Assembly (NCBI RefSeq): GCF_002775205.1
Contig: NC_036450.1
Span: 25,260,288-25,324,287, forward strand
Reading direction: 5' to 3'
DNA: 64,000 nucleotides
From: Xiphophorus maculatus
Taxonomy: Eukaryota; Chordata; Actinopteri; Cyprinodontiformes; Poeciliidae
Below are positions 1 through 12,380 of this stretch, in pieces. The position numbers and the translations under genes were made by a program. The notes under the pieces are model-generated. The model made no database searches, had not been told where the DNA came from, and worked only from the letters and a program-made list of their open reading frames with translations. Every line of letters starts with the position of its first letter. Positions within the stretch are counted from its first letter, which is position 1.

Positions 1-2540
1 ACTTCCCTTGCGTATTTTTGCGTGCGTCTTTCTTCTCTCTTAAAGTGACTGCAACACGCAAACTGAGATCAGTGGAAGGTGAAGGATATTTCACGCTGCG
101 GAACGAGGAGCATGATTTCCAGCAGAAACCGTTTCCATTCTTTGCTAAGCGAGCGGTGACCGTTCTGGCATGTCGGCACGTGCTGCTGATGAAAATGTTG
201 CAGATATGAAAACATTGGTTTGCATATCTAGAGCTGGTCCAGATCATCAGAGCGCTCGACGCTTAAACCAGAACCATAATCGTCTTGTCGGCTCATAAAC
301 CAAACAGATGTGTATCTTGTTATCACAGGAAGTCGCGCTCCCTTATCTCCTGATAACGAGATAATGTTCTTGTTATCTCCAGGAAGCCACTTAAAACTTA
401 CTCTTAAAGGGCAAGGCAGATCTCTGCGTCCACACAGTCCCACTCTGCAAGTGAAGATGCACCGATTTTTAACGGCCAAACAAACCGTTTCGGTGGGCGA
501 GCTAAATTTAACCAAGAGAGAAATGCTAAAACAAATCACCCTGGTTCGTGACGGTGACTCGGAGCTTTGGCTTCTGAGAAAAAGGAAGTGCTGTGTGGCG
601 CAAACTAAATCAGTACTGTCACGAACAGAAACGCAACATGCCAAAATAAAAAAGTATTCACCCCCTTTGGATGTTTTTGTCCTTTTTGTTGCTTTTACAA
701 ATCAGTCATAATCAATAAAATGTTTTGCCAAACAAGCATCCTTTAATGCAGGTGTGTTCAAGCGTTTTGTACCGTGGGGCTGAAGTTGGCAAACTAACAC
801 ATCTCCTCCACCTCCCCAGTTAAAAACGGCCAACAATTTTACTGTTCATTCTTGTCTTTTTCCTGCATTAAAATAAATATTCAATGCTTAGATGAAACAA
901 CGTATAAAAGAACTAATTATTGTAAGTCAGAAAAAATGATCTGGGATGTTTGTCTTGATAGCGTACGTTCTCAGGCCGAAGCTTTTCCATTTCTGTTGGT
1001 CTAGAAAATATATTCAGCAACAAAATAGAGAACTCTATTATTGCTTTTATTGGCTTTTAACAAATGTGTGTGTAAAATAGTTCTTTTTTTTTAGTAAAAT
1101 GTTGCTTGATGTTTAAAAAGGTTGTCTTGCAGCTGAGCCTTTCCATTTAACAGGATAAAAATGAATCATTAAAAAAACTGCCATCCTAAATATTTGACCA
1201 AATTTGTAATATTCTGGAGCCAAAAGTGGCCCCAGGGCCTCACTTTGGACACCTGTGCTTTAATGTCAAAGTGAAAACTGACTTCTGTGTAATCACAATG
1301 AAGCCAGAGACAGGCGTCATTGTGAGACTACTAGCACCAATTGACTGGACCTCAGCTGAATTAGGTCAGTAAATTGAAATGGGGTTAAAAAAAATAATAT
1401 TTTTTTTTTAGCTTATTTATATTTTTTTTGTTAAGAGGATGAATCCAGACTTATTTGCAGAGGAGCCAATGGTTACTCACACAGGAAATGAATGTTGGAA
1501 GGTGGTGCACCACCAGAGATCTTCCTGTGTGAAACACATGCTGAGAACCAAACGTGTCAGTTTCTGGTCAGAGCCTCGTTTTAATAGTTTGACTTTACAT
1601 GAGAGTTAACGTTCTGACAGAACAACATGTTGTGACAGAATGAACTAAACCTTTAGACTACAGCTGATAACATGACCGAAAGGCTTTTTGTTTCAAACTG
1701 AGAAGCAACAATTATTCCTGCTGCTGCTAAAATAATAGAACATATTAATTGTTGCACTCTGTATTTTTTTTTTATTATTTTTGGTTTGAACTGACAGACA
1801 TGAAGAATGAGGGAACACAGACGAGTCTGTTTTATCAGTTTGTTTGTCACTTTTATTTCTTAGCTAAAGTTATTCATAAAAATCTATAAAAAACTGGATC
1901 TGCTCCAGTCTGTCCGTCTGAATATTATTCTAAGGACATTGAACAGAAATATGGTGGTGATGAGGGAGTAAGCACTGTTCTCTGATTGGCTTGGTTTAAA
2001 TCCAGTTTTATGGCAGAAAGCCCAGACTGTGCTGTGCGGGGAGATGAGAATCAAGATGAATTTCGTAGGAAGACGATGGAGGGCAGACGGTTGTTGCTGA
2101 ACCGTTCATCAAAATGTACTTTCTTGGCAACAAAGAAACGTCTAAAAACCTGTAGAACAGTGAAGGACCAGTGTAAACTACCACTCTGTCACTTCCTGAA
2201 CCTGTTCAAACCTCTAAATGTTGCAAAGTCCACATCCAACCCACAGGTTCCTTCTTAATCAGTTGAGCTGAAGGGAACTGAGCTTGACAAACAGCAGACA
2301 AGTCTGTTAGTGTGGAACGGCTGAGACTGTCCAGTTTTTTTTTTTTTTACATCTTTTATCAAAACCCACTTTTATTCTATTGATTCAGAGTTCGACTTTA
2401 TTTTATGACATATATGGAGTATATATGTATTTGTATTTTGCTATCTTACTTTATTTGACTGAACTGCACAGCCCTTGGATAAACATCTGTGGTTGTCATG
2501 TGCTGTATTGACATAATAATCTGTTTTGCCCTCGTTTCAG
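1..2540. other. gns intron (left edge of window)
   Basis: No exon could be supported here. The acceptor CTCGTTTCAG at 2531-2540 begins the first visible gns exon, so this stretch is read as intron. It holds one hAT-type MITE (749-1257). Short open frames here show no similarity I recognise and have no splice context. Confidence 0.7.
749..1257. mobile_element. hAT-type MITE with perfect 8-bp target-site duplication
   Basis: Both ends carry an inverted CAGGTGT-type terminus (CAGGTGTGTTC at the left, GGACACCTGTG at the right). The 8-bp word CTTTAATG stands immediately outside on both sides (741-748 and 1258-1265). An 8-bp duplication is the signature of hAT transposition. The interior is about 510 bp, A/T-rich, with no transposase, so it is non-autonomous. 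Confidence 0.75.
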
Positions 2541-5500
2541 CTGAACCGTTCGCTCAGCTTCCTGGATGACAGAAGCCCCCAGCATCCCTTTTTCGTCATG
2601 CTGGCGCCCCCGGCGCCTCACTCCCCGTGGACGGCGGCGCCGCAGTACCAGAAGGAGTTCAACAACGTGCAAGCCCCCCGAGACGGCAGCTTCGACAAAC
2701 CGGGGAAGGTGAGGACACGGAACGGACGGCGTGTCACATCCAGCATGAAACCCGCTTTTAGTCTGGACCTCTGAGGAACGCCTGTCGGTGTACTTTTCTT
2801 TTTTTTTTTTTCTGTTTGCTGTTTCCAGGACAAACACTGGCTGCTGCGTCAGCCTGCCAACCCCATGCCAAACAGCTCCCTCACATTCTTGGATAACGCC
2901 TACAGGAGGAGGTAGGAAGAGATGCAGTGGGATGGAGTTGTGATTAAAAAAAAAAAAAAAATCTCCAAACACAAAATGAACAAAAATGCAGATGCACAAC
3001 GTTCACTGTAAAAAAAACCTTGGAACTGGTTGAACTGGTGGAACACGCAGCATTTTGCAGCACTTCCTGCACCAGAATGCTTCTGCAAGCGTCTATGATG
3101 TGGAAAAAAGTGTTTCCATTGCAGTATTCTGAGATAAACAAAACACAAACGCACCTCATCCTAATGCCAAAACCTTTTCTCCACAAACAAGGTTTTTTTT
3201 TTTTTTTTTTTTTAAATCGCCTTGTTTCCATTGAGCAAATTTCTTTTCAAAATCTCGACCTGCGCAAATATATGGCCAATGGAAACACAGCTAGCGACGA
3301 GCTGGATGTGGGTCGTCCGGTCCAGGTCTGATCAGAATCACCTCACTCAGACTGTGACAACCGACGTTCCTGCAGACCCCACACATCCTGGACACAAACT
3401 GTTCAGTGTTTTACCTTCAGATCACAGCGACGCTCTCTGCCCCACTCTGCCACCCTGACTAACGCTCGAGAGCAAAATTGTGTTGTTTTTTGCCTTTCTG
3501 GATTTTGTTCAAAAAAATCTCCTCATCCGACTCTCTGATCAGACATGGTGCTCCGTCGTGTGGAGGCTGAAGTAAAATGTTTCCCTCCTGCAGGTGGCAG
3601 GCGCTGCTGTCTGTGGACGACATGGTGGAGAAGCTGGTGAAGAAACTGGACAGCATAAACGAGCTGAACAACACCTACATCTTCTACACCTCAGATAACG
3701 GCTACCACACAGGTCTGCTCCGGCCGGCGAACCCCTGAGAGCGTCCTCAAGTTTCATTTGGCATCTTTTGAAAAAAGACGTTTGTGTCTCGTGAGACTTT
3801 AGTTTCAGTTATTAAAAAAAAACAAAACCAAACATGCACATCCCGTTAACACAGGAACTACAGTTTAAAAGTTGCAACCGACGCTCATCTTTTCAACTTA
3901 AAAAAAAAAAAATAAACAAGTAAGCAGCTTCACGTTGTGTTTATACTTGAGTTTAATTCTTCTGTCCGATCTCTCCAGGTCAGTTCTCTCTGCCCATCGA
4001 TAAGAGGCAGCTGTATGAGTTTGACATCAGGACGCCGCTGCTGGTCCGTGGCCCTGGCATCAAACCAAACCAGACGATAAAGGTCACAACCATCTTCCAC
4101 CAACACTGACTTTCTGCTGCTTTTTCATGCGAGTTATTGTAACGTTCCAGTTTTTTTAATTAATTTTTTTATTTCTCCCTTTCAGGCTCCGGTGCTGAAC
4201 ATCGACCTCGCCTCCACCTTCCTTGACATCTCTGGCGTCAACCTGTCCACCGTCAACGTGGACGGACAGTCTTTTCTCGCTCAGATGGTCGGCTGCTTGG
4301 TTTCGCTCACAGACGCGTTTTCCTTTTATTATTCCGAGTCCACTTTAAATCCTGACTGAGGTTTCTGTTCAGGCCCCGTCGCTGCGGAACGGCACGGTGC
4401 GACCGTTCTTCCTCATTGAATACACCGGAGAGGGAAACCCAACCAAGGACCCGACCTGCCCGAAGCTTGGCCCCGGAGTGTCTGTAAGCAAATGCTGACG
4501 TCTTCAAAAAGGAAACGTTAAGAGAGATTTGCTCTTCGTTGCAACATCAGCGCTCTAAAAACCGGGACCCGTACGCACAGAGGTCCTTATGGTCTCAAAT
4601 CTGAACAAGTTCTCACTTGTTCAGATGCCTAGAAAGTTTGATCGGTTTGAGGAAGTGTGAATGTATTGTTACGTCATCTAGTTGATGTTAACGAGGACGG
4701 TCAGCTGTCAGCAGTTCACTGTGATTTCCTGCCTGTGCAAACTTGTTTGATTTGGCAAAACGACCAACGTGAAATGGGGAAGTAAAGGAAGCCAAAACCA
4801 AAACGGGAGCAGAACCTGCTGTTGCCACGGCGCACGGTTGCAACTCTAAACTCTGTCGGTTTTCCCCGTTTTCCCTGCTTAAGACGCTTTCAGCCTCTCT
4901 GAAAGATCCTCCTAAATGCGCTGAGAAGTTTGTCTCAGGTGCTTTTGTGAACATATTTCATCTTACAGAGGGAAAATTCAGTGCAGCCCGTCTGGTGGGA
5001 GGAAAACCAACTTGTGGGCCGCGACCATAACATTATAACTCAAACCCACGACTTGTTCAATTAAGTTGTTTCCATGAGATACTGAACCGTGTCCCCAAAT
5101 TAAACAAGTTGTTCCTATGTGTTAAGTCTGGAGCACAAATTTTCGTTTTTTTTTTTGTTTTGTCACCAGATGAGCTCCGTAAAACTCTAAGAACTTTAGA
5201 ATTAAAAAAATCATACAATTTTTACTAGAACCGTTTTCAGTCATAGGATTCTTTGTGTATTTATATTTCTATGTTTTAAATTGTCAATGCTGGAGTTTAT
5301 AAAGAATACATTCCAGGTAAAATGGTGAGTAAAATCTTTGTAAACGATCATTTCATGCAGTAAGAATGTATCCTAAACACTCGCTGAACTCGTGAGCGTT
5401 TTCTAAACGTGTTTAAAACCTCATAGGATTAAAGTTTCCACAGGACGTGAGTCGTGGATTTTAATGGGATTTTCTGTGCGAGTCCAACACAATCTAAGGC

Positions 5501-5962
5501 GTAATTAGGAAGTGGAAGAGAAGCTCTCCGTTTGGTTTCAACAGTTCACTTCAGATAGAAATCTGTTGTCACTTTGCATTCCAAATGTGTGCACATCACG
5601 GAAACTTGTACTCGTTTTCCAGCAATGCTTCCCAGACTGCGTGTGTGAGGACGCCTTCAACAACACGTACGCCTGTGTGCGGACGCTCGACGGCAAGCAG
5701 GACCTGCAGTACTGCGAGTTCGCGGACAGCGAGGTAACGGCGACTCGGGACCTGGACCTCGGACTGGTGTATGTGAGCTGAGGCGGCGTTTAAACCTGTC
5801 TGGTATCTGCAGTCTTTTGTAGAAATGTACAACATGACCTCAGACCCACACCAGCTGGAGAACATCGTGAAGAAGGTGGATCCGTCGATCCTGCAGGACA
5901 TGAACCAGCGGCTCATAAAGCTGCAGTCCTGCATGGGGGACAGCTGCCGTAACATCAAGTAG
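2541..5962 (+). CDS. gns: N-acetylglucosamine-6-sulfatase, 3' part (eight exons)
   Basis: Lysosomal exo-sulfatase of heparan and keratan sulfate breakdown; it removes the 6-sulfate from N-acetylglucosamine. Exons read from splice sites: 2541-2708, 2829-2911, 3594-3712, 3979-4082, 4186-4287, 4373-4483, 5623-5733, 5813-5962. Together they give 315 codons in one continuous frame plus TAG. Visible landmarks are [33 protein letters not shown] (sulfatase metal-binding Asp-Asn), [21 protein letters not shown](F)NNTYACVRT and a C-terminal LQSC-G--CR block. These match human GNS from about residue 220 on. Several N-X-S/T sequons fit a lysosomal glycoprotein. The N-terminal third, with the signal peptide and the formylglycine cysteine motif, lies before the window: nothing matching it was found in 1-2540. 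The protein stops just after the Cys-rich end, roughly 25-30 residues earlier than I recall for the human enzyme. Teleosts may carry more than one gns copy; which this is cannot be told. Confidence 0.93.
3085..3291. mobile_element. MITE copy, GCTGTGTTTCCA family, in gns intron
   Basis: It ends in CCAATGGAAACACAGC followed by TA. It has internal words (GTGTTTCCATTGCAGT, TTCCATTGAGCAAATTT) shared with copies at 15570-16060, 45054-45300, 52690-52989 and 61025-61383. The left end is not sharp. It lies between gns exons 2829-2911 and 3594-3712. Confidence 0.5.
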
Positions 5963-7500
5963 AGAGGAAGACGACGGCGGCGAGCGTCCTGCCACGGTCA
6001 GAGGGAAACACCGAGCGCTCTGATGCTTCCGGACAGGTAGACAGACATTTTGATTGGTTTACAGAGGAAATAAGAGTCCCGGCTGAAGTCCATTCATAAT
6101 CGCGTCAGTTTCAGGCTCCTGCTGTTCTTCACTTTTGATATTTCTGGTGCCACCGTTCAGAGGAGAAAACTCGTTTTCTTTTAGGTCTGAACTCAGAGCA
6201 GATAGGAATGGCTCACTCTAATAGTTCTTAAAAATCTTTGAGTTTTTGAGTAGTGAAACTCCTGTCGTCTATATTCCATCTCGGAAAGCTGGGGGTCATC
6301 CAATATGGCCGCCACGCACATGAAACACAAAGAAGTTGCAGTATTCACTGGTTTATTTATCAGATGGTGTCAAGATAAACCAGTGGCGCATATTGTCCTG
6401 TTGCTCTTTGTCAACTTAACTCTAAAGTGTCTGAATGCATAAAATGCTAATAAGTAAATTGCTGTTAGTGTTTCTGGCTAATAGCAGTTAGCTAGCTCAC
6501 TTAGCAAAACAACTGGCTAGTTCTGCTGGATTTTCTGACCATTAGCTTAGCAACAGCTAGCCTAGCTTAGAGCAGCTGAAAGGATAAAATAAAAAAATGT
6601 TCTGCTGCTCAAAAGCAACAACCTACATGATAAAGGAATGAATAAACAGTTGTTAGGTTTTACATTCAGCCACGTTAAAAAAGCTTCAACTAGCACTTGA
6701 CAAATCAAAATGTCTGCCGCCTTTCTAAAGCTGTGCCTGTTCATCTCGTCCCTTTTGTCTTTTAAAGCACACTTCTTTTTTTTAATTTAATCCATGCTGT
6801 GACATTTTGCATCATATAAAATGCACTATGAATGTTCAACTCTCTAAATGTTTGATTAAGACAGAAACAGAAGAAGCTGTCAGACACAACGGTTTGTTTC
6901 TGATGGTGACGTCCAGCCAAAGCCTCGTCCGTTCTGTCGTAACCATCTCTCTGTTGAACTAAACGAGACTTTAGGGTTTTTGGTTTTGTCTTTTTGGGTC
7001 TGATGTCTCCCACTCCATGCACCAACCACCATTAGACAGTTGAATCATGTTTGTCACCCAGGTGTAGCATCACTCTCCATATTTAACTCAGTCACAGTAA
7101 ACTGTAGAACTCATCTCTGTTTTCATGCAGATCTTTTTATATCATTTATTCTCTGCAGCACTTTGAGGAAAAGAAATGAAAACAGTTTGCCTGGAGTCAG
7201 GCGCTCAGTCCCGTCTTGTGCCTTGAGATGTGAAAAATTGACATTTTATACAAAAGTTTGATTTTTTTTTTCTTCCTTTTTTGGATTATACATGTTGTGT
7301 TTTGGAGGTGAAGGATTATTCCCTGTGTCCCTGAATGTCTTCTCTGATTTCTGAATAACTGGAAAGGGATTTTTTTTTTTTAACTTTTAATCTTGTGTGC
7401 CTTTTTGTTTTTGCACAGAATATGTGTAAATTGCCTTAAATGTGAATGGATTTGCACTGTGATGATTATTGATGATTAAAATAAAGATAATTTTACTATG
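5963..7500 (+). other. gns: gns 3' UTR, approximate end
   Basis: AT-rich non-coding sequence following the gns stop codon. It runs about 1.5 kb to the first well-placed AATAAA at 7480-7485. No other exon was recognised here. The end is inferred from the poly(A) signal; transcript data are not available to fix it. Confidence 0.6.
7480..7485 (+). promoter_or_regulatory. Poly(A) signal of gns
   Basis: AATAAA hexamer in the stretch GATTAAAATAAAGATAA, followed within 30 nt by T/G-rich sequence. It is the best candidate for the gns transcript end. Earlier A-rich hexamers exist in the UTR, so alternative polyadenylation is possible. Confidence 0.55.
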
Positions 7501-8706
7501 ATCATGCGAGTATTTCCTTTACTGTCGCTGTCAATTCAGGTCCTGTTGGCTCTTCAGTTTGACTCATTTTTGTTGAGTTAACCCAACATTGGATTTTATT
7601 CCTGTATGAAATACTTTGAATTTGGTGAAAAAAAAAAATTGCAATGCTTTATTACATGTGTGCATAGTATTTATGCACACATGTTTGCCTTTTGGCCTTC
7701 AAATCAACACAAGGAGAGACTTTTTAAGTTTTGTAGAATCAGTTGTCATGTACCACATTTTTTAATTCAAACTATTTGATTAATTCTAGCTCCGCCCACT
7801 GAGTTTAATGGGTGAAGATTACAGTTTAAATGAATTTATAATGTGCTTCATTTAAAAAAAAGGAGCATGACATTTATTGAATCATTAATATGTATACTTG
7901 GAAAATGAAATCAATACATTTAGCTTAGCTCAAATTAATTCTACATTAAATTATTGCTATTTCCAGAGACATTTAAATAATCTTAGGAGTTATATATTGT
8001 AATGTGGCACTCTTCACTCTCCATAATGTTCTTGGTAAATATTTGTATTTGTTCTGGTGGTTACATTTTTTTTTTTAGAAAATTCCTTTCTTTAAACAAA
8101 AATAAAAATATTCAATGTTGCCAAAATATGAGAGGAATCCAAATTTACACTACTCTAGATAAACATGTTTACTTGGACAGTTATTTGTGCTATTGATTAT
8201 AAATTCAGTTTGAATGAAAAATAAAAAAATCTAAAATATTACATTTTATTTGAAGGAGTTATTTAGCTGAAGCTTTCTGCATGGAATTGATATTAATCTG
8301 CTGGCATTCAACAATAATCTTAAAAAGTTGTCAGCAATATAAACTAGTTACAGAACAATGAGTTTCTGCCAATATTGAGATAAAAGGTCACATTGCACAA
8401 ATAAAGATTATTTTAAAACCTGGATTTTATTGCTAATTTAATCTGTTCATATTCTACGTCTATTCATTATAACAGCAGCTCACATGTTTACATCTCCATT
8501 CATTTCTAACAAATCTATGCAGAATTTAAATGCACAAATTTGCATGAACTGTACAAAACGCAATCTGATATCATCTCAGTTTGAACATTTTTGATTTAAT
8601 CCAGATGCCATAAAAACAAGGTTTATGCTCCAGTTACAAATTAAAAAATACAAAAGACATAATACATCATTGGACAGTTTTGTCCAAAGCTCTGTTCTTA
8701 AACGTT
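7501..8706. other. Intergenic, gns to mrps24 (tail to tail)
   Basis: AT-rich sequence between the convergent 3' ends of gns and mrps24. I see no exon, RNA gene or clearly bounded repeat here. Confidence 0.6.
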
Positions 8707-8712
8707 TTTATT
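8707..8712 (-). promoter_or_regulatory. Poly(A) signal of mrps24
   Basis: TTTATT on the + strand reads AATAAA on the minus strand, about 40 nt beyond the mrps24 stop codon. It implies a very short 3' UTR. Confidence 0.55.
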
Positions 8713-8749
8713 TTAAGAGGACTCAAAGACAAACGACACGCTCGTCCTG

Positions 8750-11102
8750 TCAGACGTACTTGTACACGGCTTTTTCCTGCAGCGTCTGAATCTCTAACTT
8801 CACCGGACATTTATAGAAGTGGGACAGCAGCGACTCGGAATATCCGATGAAAAAGTAAAACTTCTGAGGCGGCATCTTCTGGAGCATCAGCGCGCACACG
8901 ACGAGCACGTTTCCGCGGCGCTTGATCACCACCTCGTTGGCCAGGCAACCGTGGAAGGTCCCGAACATGAACTTCCGGATGAAGACGTCCTCCACGGTCC
9001 GCTCCGCCGCACCCTGCTCTCCCTTCAGGTTACCTGCCAGAGCCAAATATACCAGATCAGCAAAAAGAAAAAGTGCTATATTGTGCTAAGCTAACGCCAT
9101 AAAGAGCCACGTATGGATGGAAGGAACTCTTTTTTTTTTTTTTTTTGCTCCTACTGAAACTGTTTATATTTGGTGGCTTACCATAAATCTTTACCTGCAA
9201 CAAAGTAAAGCGTGTATATCTATGAAAATTAAAAATGACATGCAAATATTTTAAAAAGCTGCTAGTCTTTGATTGTTTGCTAATAACTGAAAATTGAGAT
9301 TATCAACACCTTGTATAGATTTATTTATTAAACTATCTAAAATAGAAGTTTTACAGTTTAAATTTGTTTTATGGCTCCTTTAATCTGGAAACAGTTGCTG
9401 CTAGTTGCCTCTAGAGGGCAGAGGATTTTGTCAAATGAGATTTGCTCACAGTCCACATGGTCTGCTGTAAATAAATGAGAGTTTATGACTCCAATAATTA
9501 ATATCTGTTTGCAGGGGGTCACTTGGAGCTATTTTTTAATCTGTCATACTTCATATAAGTCAACCATCTCGACAGGACCAGAAACAAAATAAAGGATATC
9601 AAAGTTTTCATGAGATAAAACAAGATCAAATCAAATCATGTCTGAGATATTTGCTCATTTTATGGCTATTTATCTCTATAAATGCTGAAAACAAATAACT
9701 ATCAAGACCATACACTGATCAAATATAATTTTATAACCTGGAAACTAAATGGAAGGAGGAAGAGACCTAATTGTAATGTGAGATTTGAAAATGGGAATTG
9801 AATTGGCTAAAAGATGCCATTTCAGAAATATAATGTGGCAGAACTGGTGTTAATATGCATCTCAGTATGTTTAGTTGGTGGATTTGTGCTGTGTAGCAGA
9901 GTTTGGCCTTTCTTCGGTCGTGCTTACTGGCGTGCTGAGACAGCCATCCTTTGCGGTGAGCGATCTGATGAGGATGAAGCGCTTGCTCGTACGTCAGCGG
10001 CTTGTCTCCTTTGCCAATTCGGATCCGAGCCGCTCGGTTCTACAAAACGACGGGAGAGGGAGACGAGACGGGAAAACAGCAAATGTTGAAAGAGTTATAT
10101 CAGCACAACCTCCTTTAGTGGACACGCCTTAGTCACAACCGATGAGAAAAACAGGAAACGACCGTGTACTGAATTGTAGGTAACATAACCCAGTTGGGTT
10201 TTCAACAAAAGCATTTCACTACGACTGCAGAAAATTGTGTAATTTTTTTTTTTAAAACAAACAGAACAAAAGAGTTATAATATCTTTCAACAGCTTAAAA
10301 GGAACCTAAAGCAACAGGATGGATGTTTACCTTGCAGCACACCGCTGTGGCATGGAAGCTCCTGCTTTCGAAGGAATTGTGCAGCGCACTAGATCGGGCC
10401 AAAGCAGTCTGACAAAAATGGAAGAACATCATGAAGACCAAACCAAAGTCCAAGATGAATCTAGACTGATTAGATGATGTTTGTAGGAAGTTTCAGGAAA
10501 CAAAATCACATTCAGAGTAGGCAACAAATAAGTCCCACTCTTTATATTTATTTATTTTTTAAATTACATCATCCAGACAAGCTAAAGACTTATCTATATA
10601 ATATAATATAATATAATATAATATAATATAATATAATATAATATAATATAATGGTCTTAGTTTAAAACAAACTGTAAGGGAGGTTTTTAACCACAAAAAA
10701 AATTATTTACTTATATAATATACTAAATTGGATAACTGAAATGACTAGCGATTTTACAGTGATTATTATTATTAGGAATATTTACTTTACAGAAACATAC
10801 GGATTTATTTAATTATTCGTTCATTCATTTGCTATTTTATTTTTATTTCAATGGTTAAGGACAGAAAAAAATACATCCTTTTTTCTATTTCGGAAAAAAA
10901 AGATGCACTCAAAAGCTAAAGACGTTTTCAACAATAAAGTTATAAAGCTCTGAGGTAACACTGAGTTTAGGTGAGCACACATTAAACAGACTAAAAGGTA
11001 ATTATCAACAGAAATAATGTTTAAATATTCCAAACATTTCACTTTCAATCATTTTCTTACCAGCAGCCTCGCGCTCCCTGTGAAACTGAAGGACGCCGCC
11101 AT
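8750..11102 (-). CDS. mrps24: Mitochondrial ribosomal protein S24 (uS3m)
   Basis: Component of the small subunit of the mitochondrial ribosome. Minus-strand exons: 11102-11061, 10408-10331, 10039-9928, 9033-8750. Introns are GT-AG and phases agree, giving 171 aa (the human protein is about 167). The start [14 protein letters not shown] and the following Arg/Ser/Ala-rich segment, up to about residue 40 ([10 protein letters not shown]), fit a mitochondrial targeting peptide. The mature part has [66 protein letters not shown] and a VYKYV end, all diagnostic of MRPS24. The codon split across the last intron is A|GT (Ser), where human has Gly. The gene is convergent with gns and divergent from nudcd3. 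It is single and intact, with no sign of transfer or decay. Confidence 0.95.
10595..10652. repeat. (TATAA)n microsatellite
   Basis: About twelve near-perfect ATATA pentamers in the first intron of mrps24. Confidence 0.9.
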
Positions 11103-12380
11103 GTTTCCCTCTCGTTAAAATGTGAACACACCGTCAACTAAAGGGAAATAAATGATTTCATCACTCCGGAACAGTTACTAAGATATGGTGGAATCGGTTT
11201 ATGGACGCTGCGATTATTACAGCTTGTGAAAGATTCCCTAAATATCCAATCTTGCTGAAAGCTGCATTGCCAATCTGGAGCTGGAACTGGAACTCAAGTG
11301 GTGGTTATAGGTTTCCACCGGACCCATGATAGCGTGTAACAACCGGAAATGCAAAAAATAAAGCAGGTTAAAAACTGTTACCAAAGTATAAATTTTTAGT
11401 AGCAGTAAAAAAAAACAAAAAGAAATATAATTTAGGAGGTTCAAAAGTTTTTGTTAAAAATATGTTTTGCTATTGATAAAAATAAAATAAACACAGAAAG
11501 ATATGTCTGTTGGACTATTAATTTTACTGTTTGTTGTTACTATGTTGATTTTGTGGTTTCCATTTACACTAAAGGTAAGAAATTGATCTTACCAACTGCA
11601 TTTGAACTGCACTGAACAAGTAATCAATTTAATTGTTTTTAAATACACGTTTGTCCAATTGTGGTATTAACTTCATTTTAAATTCACTCAATCTATAGTC
11701 ATTCAGGAAAGTATCAAAATTAGTGCCTCAAGTTTACCTACATAGGGCAAAAACGCATCATCATATTTATGAGTCAACTACAGAAAATATTAACTACTTA
11801 TAAATATGATTAATTTAAGTAAGTGAGCAAAAATAAATACGATTTTTTTTTGGATGTGTTTAGTTGTGCCCAATCATAGAAAAGCGTTATTTCTTAGGTA
11901 GAGTTTAAAAAAAACTACAATATAAAAATAAAATAACATGAAACTAAAGTATTGTTCTTAGCACACTTATCGATCCAATACTAATACCGACTTGGTATTG
12001 ATGTTTTCAATATTTTGCATCGATCTGCCCACCTCTACAGATTAGACTTGCTGCTTTTCACACAACTTATTTAAGATATATCAGCTGTAGCTGCCCTTGA
12101 TCCAACTGTCTTCAGTCAAACATACAGTCTCAGTGAGGAAAAACGAAGAAAATGTCCACATCCTGGCAGGAATCGTTCTAGCGTCTCATAGAGAATGGTG
12201 GACTTTTATTTTGAAACCCAATAACCGGAACAAGGTGTATTGTTCTGGAAAGAGGAAAACATTCGTAAACAGAGCTCAACTCGTCTCGCTTATTCTCAAA
12301 CTTCTGTGTCCTGACGGTGTTTGGCTGTCGGACTGAATAGTCCTCAGGTTTGTGGACAGACGGAATCATTAGACGGTGGG
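11103..12380. other. Intergenic between divergent mrps24 and nudcd3
   Basis: Contains the upstream regions of both genes. CCGGAA (ETS-type) words occur at about 11166 and 11343 near the mrps24 start, and another CCGGAA at about 12226 before nudcd3; no TATA box is convincing. A repeat-like stretch with ATCGAT/ATACCGA words at 11942-12035 resembles 33653-33745. No gene was recognised. Confidence 0.5.

Noticed and set aside
310..711. 133-residue open frame before gns
   Set aside because: No similarity recognised, overlapped by an equally long frame on the other strand, and inside a gns intron.
10595..10652. Regular short repeats as a CRISPR-like array
   Set aside because: A plain pentamer microsatellite without spacers, in a vertebrate intron.
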